Numbered from the stretch's first letter, positions 1-6,537 are shown. The stretch: DNA of 11,668 nt from Candidatus Geothermarchaeota archaeon (GCA_015522055.1 WAMZ01000120.1:1-11668); one strand, 5' to 3'. The notes: generated from the letters alone by a model not told the origin. Numbers and translations are program-made.

Positions 1-162
1 TCTGAATACAGAACAAGGACACATGGAAAGATGGAGGAGATGTATATGAGGGTTGTTGTAATAATATTGAGGGGTGATGAGTGGCTCATACCATATCTGG
101 ATTTAGAGCTAGATAAACTCAGGCTCCTACAAACGTTCTTAATAGAAACGATTCTATATTAA
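1..162 (+). CDS. 3' end of an unrecognised ORF, or a small protein of about 38 residues
   Basis: The frame is open from the window edge to a TAA at 160-162 (53 codons). I do not recognise the protein. The visible part has a beta-strand-like hydrophobic run (RVVVIILRG) followed by a mixed acidic and leucine-rich helix (LDLELDKLRLLQTFLIETI). It may be the C-terminus of a longer protein that starts outside the window. Alternatively, GGAGG at 33-37 lies 8 bases before an ATG at 46, which would give a free-standing 38-residue protein. Sequence alone does not decide between these. No function is proposed. Confidence 0.4.
   Translation, partial: SEYRTRTHGKMEEMYMRVVVIILRGDEWLIPYLDLELDKLRLLQTFLIETILY
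153..162 (+). promoter_or_regulatory. TATA-like box of the HAD pseudogene
   Basis: CTATATTAAT is centred about 26 bases before the ATG at 183, the spacing expected of an archaeal leaderless promoter. It overlaps the stop codon of the upstream frame. The promoter therefore looks intact although the gene behind it is broken. This is inferred from position and base content only. Confidence 0.35.
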
Positions 163-182
163 TTGACTGAGTCCTTACTAAG

Positions 183-670
183 ATGAAGAAAGTTATATTA
201 CTTGATCTAGGAGGCACTCTCATAGAGTATTTTGATATTAAAGACTTCCCTAACATATTAAGACAAGCAATCATCGGCACACAATCTCCTCATCCAAAAA
301 AGGTCTAATAGATACATAAGTTGAAGATATATGGCCTAGAGTCGAGAAAGAAAATTATGAAGCAAAGAATCATCGAGTTAGGCCTTTAAAAAAGAGATTA
401 ATAAATATTTTCCAACTCCCGAAATTAATCCACACAAAAACCCTAATGAAATTTGTAAACAATTTATGAAACCCATATTTTCACTAGGCCGATGCTATAG
501 AGACTCAATACCCACACTAAAGAAACTTAGTCAGAATGGATTTAAAATAACCATAGTCTCCAACACTACTTGGAGAACTCATCTCAACTATTGAGGGGAA
601 GTTTAAGAGACTGGATCCCAGCAGATATATACTTCCATCTTCTGTAGAGATATTTGGTTTATGTATATAA
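183..670 (+). pseudogene. decayed HAD-superfamily hydrolase
   Basis: The ATG at 183 opens a typical HAD N-terminus, MKKVILLDLGGTL, with motif I as DLGGT, so the nucleophile Asp would be residue 8. The frame stops at 306. Recognisable protein continues in other frames: VEDIWPRVEKENYEAK from about 320, then FKKEINKYFPTPEINP and on through 385-591, containing the motif II-like GFKITIVSNTTW (541-573). After a further shift, GELISTIEGKFKRLDPS runs from 572 to a stop at 668. Motif III (Lys) and motif IV (GDxxxD) are not found, so the 3' end appears lost next to the radical SAM gene. At least three frame changes make a sequencing error unlikely as the full explanation. It is distinct from the intact HAD gene at 3112-3777. 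Confidence 0.7.
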
Positions 671-681
671 GGTTATATATG

Positions 682-2139
682 CTATCTGTATAGCCTTATT
701 TTTGCCTCGATCTCGGTGAGGTCCTGTTTATTATATTCTTCTTGGGGTACGCTGGTTCCCTTGTGTGGGTGTAGGCTCCTCCATATTATCTCTAGGATGG
801 TCTTTAGTCTATGTCTAGATAGTTCTTTGGATAGGTGTCGTGGATGTAGGTAGAAGTTTCTGTAGGCGTGTCCCAGCATACGCTCTACATCGGGGAGCCC
901 GAAATTGTATCCCCTCATTACGGGCTGGAGCGTGGTGTATCTGCTCCAGTCCCAGACCTCTATTAGGCCCTCCCTCTTAGCCATGTGGTATAGGGGGGTC
1001 CCTGGAAATGGGGTTGCCGCCGTGAACTGGGCGTAGTCCAGTCCGAGCCTCACCGCGAAGCCAATCGTCCTCCTCATATCCTCTAATGTCTGCCATGGGA
1101 AGCCTAGGATGAAGCTGCCCGCCGCCTCTATACCATATTCATGGGTTAGCCCGACAGCCCTATAGACCTGCTCTATCGTCACACCCTTACCTATCCTAGC
1201 CAGATCCTCATCCCGGTAGGACTCGATCCCATAGTATATAATTGAGCAGCCCGTCCTCCTGAGGCATGCCAGGACCTCCCTATCGACACCATCCACCCTA
1301 GAGCCGCATGTATAGGTTATATCCAGCCCCCTATCCATCAACTCCCGGGTAAACCTAAGGACCCACCTCTTACTAAGGGTCAGCTCATCATCAGTAAACA
1401 CCACCACCCTCGTATTATACCTATCTATAGCCTCCTCAACCTCATCCGCAACCGAGGATGGGCTCCTAATACGGTACCTCCTACCCCATAGATAACTCGT
1501 GGCACAGTATATACATCCATATGGGCAGCCCCTACTAGCCATTACATGGAGAATCCTAATAGGCCTATCAAACAATGTATAGGCATCCATAGGCAGAAGA
1601 TGCCTAGCAGGCCGTGGAAGCATATCCAAATCACGGATAAACCCCCTATAGCCATTAAACCTAAATCCATGGGAATCCATATAGGCCAAACCCCTAATAT
1701 CCATGAGACGTGGACGGCCAAACTCAAGATACCTAACCAGATCAACCGCAACCAACTCACCCTCCCCAACAACCACATAATCAACATAGCCAGTCCCAAG
1801 CGCCTCAAAATACATAGCCGAGACATGCGGCCCACCCATCACGATAGGCAGATCCCTATCATAATCAAGTTTAAGATACTTGGCAACCAAATACCCAGAC
1901 TTAACAGTCGAAGTAACAGCACTAATCCCAACCAAATCAGGCGCCAAAGCCCCAACAAGCCTAACAACATCCCTAACCCCCAAACCAAGAGTAGGAGCAT
2001 CAATAATACTAACCCTATGCCCCAACCCCTCCAAAACAGAAGCAACATAAGCTAAACCAAGGGGAGGGGCCCTAACACCAATACTCTGATAAACCTCAAG
2101 CCGCCCCAAACCAGGCGAATTAACCAATACAACCCTCAT
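682..2139 (-). CDS. radical SAM protein with N-terminal B12-binding-like domain
   Basis: 485 residues, starting ATG (MRVVLVNSPG). Residues 1-145 form a Rossmann-like cobalamin-binding-type domain: PPLGLAYVASVLEGLGH, GISAVTS, VMGGPH and VVGEGE are the usual landmarks. Residues about 195-400 are the radical SAM core with RGCPYGCIYC, giving Cys205, Cys209 and Cys212 (CxxxCxxC) for the 4Fe-4S cluster, followed by FTDDELT and GIES. The last 70 residues are a basic tail. The cobalamin-ligand motif DxHxxG appears as DAPTLG (residues 47-52), so the His is replaced by Pro. Members of this class methylate unreactive carbons or modify lipids, tetrapyrroles or antibiotics; the substrate here cannot be told. 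It stands alone, 212 bases downstream of the next minus-strand gene, and base composition changes strongly along its length. Confidence 0.88.
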   Translation of the reverse strand: MRVVLVNSPGLGRLEVYQSIGVRAPPLGLAYVASVLEGLGHRVSIIDAPTLGLGVRDVVRLVGALAPDLVGISAVTSTVKSGYLVAKYLKLDYDRDLPIVMGGPHVSAMYFEALGTGYVDYVVVGEGELVAVDLVRYLEFGRPRLMDIRGLAYMDSHGFRFNGYRGFIRDLDMLPRPARHLLPMDAYTLFDRPIRILHVMASRGCPYGCIYCATSYLWGRRYRIRSPSSVADEVEEAIDRYNTRVVVFTDDELTLSKRWVLRFTRELMDRGLDITYTCGSRVDGVDREVLACLRRTGCSIIYYGIESYRDEDLARIGKGVTIEQVYRAVGLTHEYGIEAAGSFILGFPWQTLEDMRRTIGFAVRLGLDYAQFTAATPFPGTPLYHMAKREGLIEVWDWSRYTTLQPVMRGYNFGLPDVERMLGHAYRNFYLHPRHLSKELSRHRLKTILEIIWRSLHPHKGTSVPQEEYNKQDLTEIEAKIRLYR

Positions 2140-2199
2140 AACCCAAGCAGATAAAAACAGTCACTCCCAAAACCATAGATTACTCAAACAAAAATATAT

Positions 2200-2217
2200 A
2201 GATAAACACACCACAAC
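2200..2217 (-). promoter_or_regulatory. AT-rich TATA candidate upstream of the radical SAM/B12-like gene
   Basis: Read on the minus strand the segment is TATCTATATATTTTTG-like, about 60-75 bases before the ATG at 2139. Initiation some 25 bases downstream would leave a leader of about 40 bases. No Shine-Dalgarno sequence is visible before the ATG. The rest of the 212-base gap (2140-2351) holds nothing I can identify. Confidence 0.25.
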
Positions 2218-2351
2218 AATAACATCCATACATATAAGATACTAAATACATCCCTCACGTCAGGCCACAACAAGTAATCCAAGTAAATTCTGATATAGTT
2301 GGCCTCAATCAATATAATAACCCTTCTTTTTCAGCCAATTTTTTATGATTC

Positions 2352-3047
2352 TTAGATCAGTCTCATTATATCCCTATATTTTTCCATCCTTATCTTCTCA
2401 CCCTCCTCCTGGATAAGCCAAGTCATCCAGCATAGTTCTATAGGCCTATATCCACATTCCCTAGCAGCCTCCTCCACACGGTATATGAACTCAATATCGT
2501 CATATACAGGGTCTAACCCCGCCTCGATAAACACCTCATTCAAGACCCGCTTAACAATCTTGTCAGGCATAACCGTATCAACCCCACCCATCATCCTCAG
2601 ATACTGATATGTTATCAGTCCCACTCCCTTGATACTACCTATTGGATCGCTACTCCATCCATCCAACTCGGATGATGAAGCCCAGTTCCTAAGCATCTCC
2701 CTATCACTATCCCCAAACTTGAGGAGCCGCCTAGCCACATTCTTAGCCACATGCCAAGACCTACGGTTACGCCATATAACCCTTAGAGGCTCGGTATCGG
2801 CATCGGCAAGATCCCTCAGCGAAGTTATCAGGCCCGTATCTACATAGCTCTCCTTAAACTGGAACACCTTGGGTACGACGGACTTAAAGTAGTTTAGCCC
2901 AATCGATGTGAACGCCGCATCCACAACCATCAATACAACGCTCCCACCCCACCTCCTAGTCTCTAGACACCGGTCGCAGAATACATCCAGACCCTCAACC
3001 ATAGACATATACCTATCCAGAACCTTGCATAGCCTACCCCGCGACAT
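2352..3047 (-). CDS. HhH-GPD superfamily DNA glycosylase-like protein
   Basis: 231 residues. The recognisable part is the helix-hairpin-helix and following helix, residues about 135-172: IGSIKGVGLITYQYL (hairpin GVG at 141-143) then MPDKIVKRVLNEVF, which aligns with the (V)DTHVxRVLxR segment of EndoIII/MutY/AGOG-type glycosylases. Asp162 is then the candidate catalytic aspartate, 19-21 residues after the GVG, as expected. The lysine of bifunctional glycosylase/lyases, two residues after GVG, is Ile145 here. There is no C-terminal four-cysteine iron-sulfur loop; the few cysteines (7, 24, 27, 198, 206) do not match it. Such proteins excise damaged bases, but this one is divergent, so base excision repair is an inference. 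The start is the ATG 64 bases from the divergent HAD gene. Confidence 0.65.
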   Translation of the reverse strand: MSRGRLCKVLDRYMSMVEGLDVFCDRCLETRRWGGSVVLMVVDAAFTSIGLNYFKSVVPKVFQFKESYVDTGLITSLRDLADADTEPLRVIWRNRRSWHVAKNVARRLLKFGDSDREMLRNWASSSELDGWSSDPIGSIKGVGLITYQYLRMMGGVDTVMPDKIVKRVLNEVFIEAGLDPVYDDIEFIYRVEEAARECGYRPIELCWMTWLIQEEGEKIRMEKYRDIMRLI

Positions 3048-3080
3048 ACTGGAAACCCAACAATTTTATCACAGAAAAGT

Positions 3081-3088
3081 ATAATATA
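3081..3088. promoter_or_regulatory. near-symmetrical TATA shared by divergent genes
   Basis: The core ATAATATA (with flanks GT...GA) sits in a 64-base intergenic gap. It is 24-31 bases before the ATG at 3112 on the plus strand, ideal for a leaderless transcript, with the purine run GAAAAG just upstream as a possible BRE. On the minus strand it is about 37 bases before the ATG at 3047, allowing a leader of roughly 10 bases. No Shine-Dalgarno sequence precedes either start. Confidence 0.5.
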
Positions 3089-3111
3089 GATTAATTGGTG
3101 TATACCAGCAA

Positions 3112-3777
3112 ATGGCCACCATAACCATAGGAAACATCCACGGAATAGTATTCGACCTAGATGGTACACTACTAGACAGCGTGGAAGCCCACGTAGAATC
3201 CTGGATAAAGGCCCTAGAGAAACATGGATATAGAGAGATAGACCCCATCCAACTAACCAGCCTAATCGGATTGCCAGGCGAGACAATAATAAATATAGTA
3301 GCAGGCCCCGAGGCCCTAAAAGAATATAAATCGATAAGAAAGGCTAAGGACAAAGTATTCGCGGAATTAATCAAGGAAGGGTCCGTTAGACTATACCGAG
3401 ACGTAGTAGACACCCTACATATACTCAAGGATAGAGGGTATAAGATGGGGCTAGCAACCTCTACACCAAGCTATATACTCGAGGAGCTCCTAAACCACCT
3501 CGACATAAAGAGGTACTTCCATGTAATAATACCGGGCGACAAGGTGAAGAGAGGTAAGCCAGACCCAGAGATATTCCTAAAGGCCTTCGACGAGCTAGAG
3601 ATAAACCCTAAATATGGAGTTGTAGTCGGAGACTCCATATACGATATAAAACCCGGAAAGGAGATAGGGGCATTAACAATATTGGTAGACTATAGGGGAA
3701 TATATAGTCCGGGGACATGGGAGGAGGAGCCAGACATCGTTATAAAGAAGGTATCAGACTTGATAAAGATATTGTGA
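3112..3777 (+). CDS. HAD-superfamily phosphatase, phosphoglycolate phosphatase / beta-phosphoglucomutase-like
   Basis: 221 residues with all four HAD motifs. Motif I is FDLDGTL (Asp15 nucleophile, Asp17 acid/base). Motif II is GLATST (Thr116). Motif III is the Lys in RGKPDPEIF (Lys149). Motif IV is VVGDSIYDI (Asp174, Asp178). A helical cap of about 75 residues between motifs I and II marks subclass IA. Family members hydrolyse small phosphate esters such as phosphoglycolate or sugar phosphates in the cytoplasm; the substrate cannot be assigned from sequence. Start is ATG with a TATA at the leaderless distance and no ribosome site. The gene faces the HhH-GPD gene and precedes the MaoC gene by 72 bases. 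Confidence 0.9.
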   Translation: MATITIGNIHGIVFDLDGTLLDSVEAHVESWIKALEKHGYREIDPIQLTSLIGLPGETIINIVAGPEALKEYKSIRKAKDKVFAELIKEGSVRLYRDVVDTLHILKDRGYKMGLATSTPSYILEELLNHLDIKRYFHVIIPGDKVKRGKPDPEIFLKAFDELEINPKYGVVVGDSIYDIKPGKEIGALTILVDYRGIYSPGTWEEEPDIVIKKVSDLIKIL

Positions 3778-3849
3778 AATATTTAGCTTAATTGGATCCG
3801 GAGCCAAAAATATTGGAGGTAAGTCTATAGATAAATTGGGTTGATCAAT

Positions 3850-4323
3850 ATGGAGGATGGACCATACTATGAGGATATAGAGTTGGGTAGTGAGATTAGG
3901 ATAGGGCAGGGAAGAACTATAACGGAGGCCGACAATATATGGTTCACATTACTAACCAATAACACCAACCAGATACACTTCAATAGAGACTATACCCAGA
4001 GATACTACCCAGGGCCGCCATTCAATGGACGCCTAGTCGTTAACGGACTCCTAACCCTCTCCATAGCAATAGGCCTAACAACAAGATATACATCCGATAG
4101 AGGTATAATGCTCGGCATCAATAATGTAAAGTTCCTTAGCCCAGTGTTCCCTGGGGATACGATATATGTAGACATGGAGATAACCGATAAGCGCGAGTCT
4201 AGAAGCCGCCCCGGTTACGGGATAGTCTCCATACACCACATAGTCAGGAAGCAGGATGGCAGTGTAGTAATGGAGTTTGATAGGGTAATCATGGTGCCTA
4301 AAAAGGGTGCACGCTGGGAATAA
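3850..4323 (+). CDS. MaoC-like hot-dog dehydratase (enoyl-CoA / mesaconyl-CoA hydratase-like)
   Basis: A single hot-dog domain of about 157 residues. YYEDIELGSEI near the start, GRTITEADNIWFTLLT, then NNTNQIHFNRDY and later NNVKFLSPVFPGDTIYVDMEI are the standard MaoC/(R)-hydratase landmarks. The family adds water to trans-enoyl-CoA or branched dicarboxylyl-CoA thioesters. In the active-site signature D-x-N-P-x-H the Asp position is Asn (NTNQIH), with the His retained, a variant I associate with some MaoC members but cannot confirm here. I chose the ATG at 3850; an in-frame TTG at 3841 would add three residues. GGAGGT at 3815-3820 is too far away to serve either start. The substrate is unknown and the neighbours give no pathway. 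Confidence 0.82.
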   Translation: MEDGPYYEDIELGSEIRIGQGRTITEADNIWFTLLTNNTNQIHFNRDYTQRYYPGPPFNGRLVVNGLLTLSIAIGLTTRYTSDRGIMLGINNVKFLSPVFPGDTIYVDMEITDKRESRSRPGYGIVSIHHIVRKQDGSVVMEFDRVIMVPKKGARWE

Positions 4324-4399
4324 ATTTACACAGCATTTACATTGCATTAACACCTGTAAATAAGACTAATCACTAAAGCAATCAATATTAAAATTAGAT

Positions 4400-4405
4400 G
4401 GAGGT
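4400..4405 (+). promoter_or_regulatory. Shine-Dalgarno of cutA
   Basis: GGAGGT lies 8 bases before the ATG at 4414 and fixes that start. Its presence implies a leadered transcript, so the nearer TATA-like ATATTAAA at 4385-4392 (leaderless distance) is less likely than GTAAATAA around 4355-4362 as the promoter. Confidence 0.6.
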
Positions 4406-4413
4406 ATTGAAAC

Positions 4414-4737
4414 ATGGATAACAAGTATATAGTGGTTTATGTCACGACACCCGATCCTGAAACAGGGAGAAGGATAGCCACAAAGCTGGTTAAGGAGAGA
4501 CTGGCTGCATGCGTAAACATAGTATATGAGATAGAGAGCATATATCATTGGAGGGGGAAGATAGAGCAGGATAAGGAATCACTACTTATCATAAAGACTA
4601 GGAGGGAGCTACTCCAAAAGCTGACGGAGACCATAAAGAAAAGCCACCCATATGAAGTCCCGGAAGTAATAGCCATCGACATCGTAGGCGGGAACAAGGA
4701 ATACCTAGACTGGATACATGGTGAGACCAGGGGATGA
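4414..4737 (+). CDS. cutA: CutA family divalent-cation tolerance protein
   Basis: 107 residues, normal for CutA, a trimeric ferredoxin-like-fold cytoplasmic protein. Diagnostic segments are YVTTPDPETGRRIATKLV, AACVNIV (Cys33), ESIYHWRGKIEQDKESLLIIKT (residues 42-62) and SHPYEVPEVIAIDI (77-90). CutA was named from copper and divalent metal tolerance in bacteria; its molecular role remains unclear, and archaeal homologues are exceptionally heat-stable. Its TGA stop overlaps the ATG of the nitroreductase gene (ATGA), so the two are almost certainly co-transcribed and translationally coupled. Confidence 0.95.
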   Translation: MDNKYIVVYVTTPDPETGRRIATKLVKERLAACVNIVYEIESIYHWRGKIEQDKESLLIIKTRRELLQKLTETIKKSHPYEVPEVIAIDIVGGNKEYLDWIHGETRG

Positions 4738-5342
4738 AGAAAAGGGAAAACATAGTCCTGATGCTGGCAAGGAGAAGAAAGAGTATAAGGGAATATAGAA
4801 GGGATGAAGACATACCCATCGAGAAGATACTCACGGCGATAGAAGCCGCATTAGAAGCCCCATCGGGGAGAAACTGCCAGCCATGGCGATTCATAATAAT
4901 AAGGGACAAGGGTTTGAAGAGGAGGATAAGGGAGGCATGTGAAGAGGCTGAGAAGCCATTCCACCAGAGAGTCAAGGGTGAATTCAAGAAATGGCTACAG
5001 GATAGGGGGATAACTTGGAGAAAGCCGTTCCTAGAGGATGCGCCCATCCTCATAGCAGTATACAGCGATACAGAATGCCCATACCCAAGCCAGTCAACAT
5101 GGATAGCCATAGCCTACCTAATCCTAGCCATAGAGGCTGAGGGGCTAGCCAGCCTGACCTACACACCATCAAAAACCAGCAAGGTAAATGAGATACTAGG
5201 AGTGCCAAACCGATACAGACTCGAGACTATAATACCAGTGGGATACCCCTCTAGGGACAAGAGGAAGGAGCATAGGGCGGCTCTAGAGGAGAGGGTATTC
5301 ATAGATAGATGGGGGAACAGGCTGGACATAACAGTTAAATAA
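4734..5342 (+). CDS. nitroreductase-family FMN oxidoreductase
   Basis: 202 residues. Family landmarks are RRRKSIREYRRD (residues 13-24, FMN phosphate contact), APSGRNCQPWRF (42-53, the APSxxNxQPWxF flavin motif), a middle AIAYLILAIEAEGLAS helix (125-140) and IIPVGYPSRD (166-175). These homodimeric flavoproteins use NAD(P)H or similar donors to reduce nitro compounds, quinones, flavins or other electrophiles; the substrate is not predictable. The ATG overlaps the cutA stop by 4 bases and the AGGGG just before it can act as a ribosome site. A CDF gene follows after 25 bases. Confidence 0.9.
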   Translation: MKKRENIVLMLARRRKSIREYRRDEDIPIEKILTAIEAALEAPSGRNCQPWRFIIIRDKGLKRRIREACEEAEKPFHQRVKGEFKKWLQDRGITWRKPFLEDAPILIAVYSDTECPYPSQSTWIAIAYLILAIEAEGLASLTYTPSKTSKVNEILGVPNRYRLETIIPVGYPSRDKRKEHRAALEERVFIDRWGNRLDITVK

Positions 5343-5367
5343 CATTAGGATACCAATAACTTAAATA

Positions 5368-6177
5368 ATGAATATTAGGCTCGCCACAATACTAGCACTA
5401 AGCATATTGGGTGGCTTAATTAAGATAGTAGGAGGAGTATTATATGGATCCAAGGCATTACTGGTAGATGCATTCACCTCATTCGGCAACATACTCGCAG
5501 CCATACTAATCATCCACTACTACCAGCGAAGCCTAGAGCCGCCGGACAGGGACCATATGTTCGGCCACTACAGGCTCACCATCGCAGGACCGATATATAC
5601 AGTCGTCATATACTCCGCTATATTCGGGATAGTTGCCATGGAGCTCATCAACACAGCTGGAAAAACATATGTAGTGGAGGAGATGGCCCCCGTAATGGCT
5701 GCAATAGGATTCGTGGTATACCTAATATCAATATTATTAAGCCGTGGTGTAGACATATCCTTCAAGATATACTCGAGGTTCACAGGCAGCGAGTTGATAG
5801 AGAGCATAGTAACCATAGCAGCATCCCTATCAGGAGCCCTCCTAAGCTACATAATAGACTACATAGGCGCTATAATACTATCCCTATTCATAGTCTACGA
5901 GGTCTACAACAGCATAGGGAACATCATCGGCATAATCAGTGACGAGACATCGAGGGAGATAGTAATGGATATAGAGCATGAGCTGAACAAACTAAATATA
6001 AATATCGATAGAATCAGGGTCAGGAGAATAATAGAGGGAATATACCATGGAGATATCGTTATAAAGATGCCTCCAGACACACCATTAGAGGCGGCCCACT
6101 ACATAGCCGATAAGATCGAGGATAGGGTTAAGAAGAAGTATAATATAGACCTAACAATCCATGTAGAGCCTGAGTAA
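5368..6177 (+). CDS. cation diffusion facilitator family transporter, divergent metal site
   Basis: 269 residues: about six membrane segments (residues 5-25, 30-50, 72-95, 105-125, 140-162, 165-190) and a cytoplasmic ferredoxin-like C-terminal domain (195-269) ending in LTIHVEPE, as in CDF proteins. SKALLVDAF in TM2 and PPDRDHMFGHYR (58-69) are strong family marks. CDF proteins export Zn, Fe, Mn or similar ions by proton antiport. Unusually, gapless alignment of TM2 with ZnT8/YiiP puts Thr37 and Asn41 at the H/DxxxD ligands. TM5 offers only Ser141/Glu145 or Glu142/Ser146 instead of HxxxD. Metal choice, and even transport, is therefore uncertain. It lies 25 bases after the nitroreductase gene and ends 6 bases from the convergent mazG. 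Confidence 0.85.
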   Translation: MNIRLATILALSILGGLIKIVGGVLYGSKALLVDAFTSFGNILAAILIIHYYQRSLEPPDRDHMFGHYRLTIAGPIYTVVIYSAIFGIVAMELINTAGKTYVVEEMAPVMAAIGFVVYLISILLSRGVDISFKIYSRFTGSELIESIVTIAASLSGALLSYIIDYIGAIILSLFIVYEVYNSIGNIIGIISDETSREIVMDIEHELNKLNINIDRIRVRRIIEGIYHGDIVIKMPPDTPLEAAHYIADKIEDRVKKKYNIDLTIHVEPE

Positions 6178-6183
6178 ATAGGT

Positions 6184-6537
6184 CTAAAGAGATTTGAATT
6201 CGCTAAACCTACGCCTATTATACTCAAGCCTCCTAAGATATGCATCGCCTAGATCCATACCAAGCAGATTCGCAGCTATCAAGACATAGATAAATATATC
6301 GGTAACCTCCTCCCTAAGCCTATCCAAATCATCGTCCCTGATACTCCCGCCTAGGTTCATCAGCCTCCTATCAAGCTTCTTAACGATATTTGACAACTCC
6401 CCAACCTCACCAGCCAAGGCGATACACACATGCTTGAGAGAATTAATGAAATCAGCATCGGAATCTATCCTCCAAAACCCCGGAAAGTATTCCAGATCAA
6501 ACTCCTTCTGAAGCTCCTGGAGCCTAGAAATATCCAT
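6184..6537 (-). CDS. MazG-like nucleotide pyrophosphohydrolase
   Basis: About 117 residues from the ATG at 6537, a single compact all-alpha NTP pyrophosphatase domain. The metal-binding signature is GEVGELSN (ExxE) and REEVTDIFIYVLIAANLLGMDL (ExxD) about 30 residues later, followed by the usual YLRRLEYNRRRF tail. Such proteins cleave NTPs or dNTPs, often aberrant ones, to NMP and pyrophosphate. The start is set by GGAGGT at 6545-6550, 7 bases upstream; the GTG at 6546-6544 lies inside that site and is unlikely to be used. The gene begins within the end of the moaD-like gene (14-base overlap), so it is translationally coupled. Its ending converges on the CDF gene. Why it belongs with tungstopterin genes is unknown. 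Confidence 0.85.
   Translation of the reverse strand: MDISRLQELQKEFDLEYFPGFWRIDSDADFINSLKHVCIALAGEVGELSNIVKKLDRRLMNLGGSIRDDDLDRLREEVTDIFIYVLIAANLLGMDLGDAYLRRLEYNRRRFSEFKSL

Noticed and set aside
73..79. GTGATGA resembling the C box of an archaeal C/D sRNA
   Set aside because: No CTGA D or D' box occurs at the needed spacing downstream, and the bases lie inside an open reading frame.
1542..2055. Open frames on both strands (plus-strand 1546-2055; two other minus-strand frames) inside the radical SAM gene
   Set aside because: They are shadows caused by the A/C-rich plus strand, which lacks stop codons; their proteins are low-complexity (Asn/Ile/Pro or Leu/Gly/Trp-rich), whereas the 682-2139 frame has clear domain motifs.
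2263..2308. Imperfect inverted repeat GGCCACAAC ... GTTGGCC
   Set aside because: The arms pair only with a mismatch or bulge over about 7 bases and are about 30 bases apart, not beyond chance.
2184..2312. Possible 42-residue minus-strand protein (TTG at 2312) with a hydrophobic C-terminal half, after the HhH-GPD gene
   Set aside because: The ribosome site is weak (AAGGG), the start is TTG, and the stretch is AT/GT-rich intergenic DNA where a short hydrophobic frame arises easily by chance.
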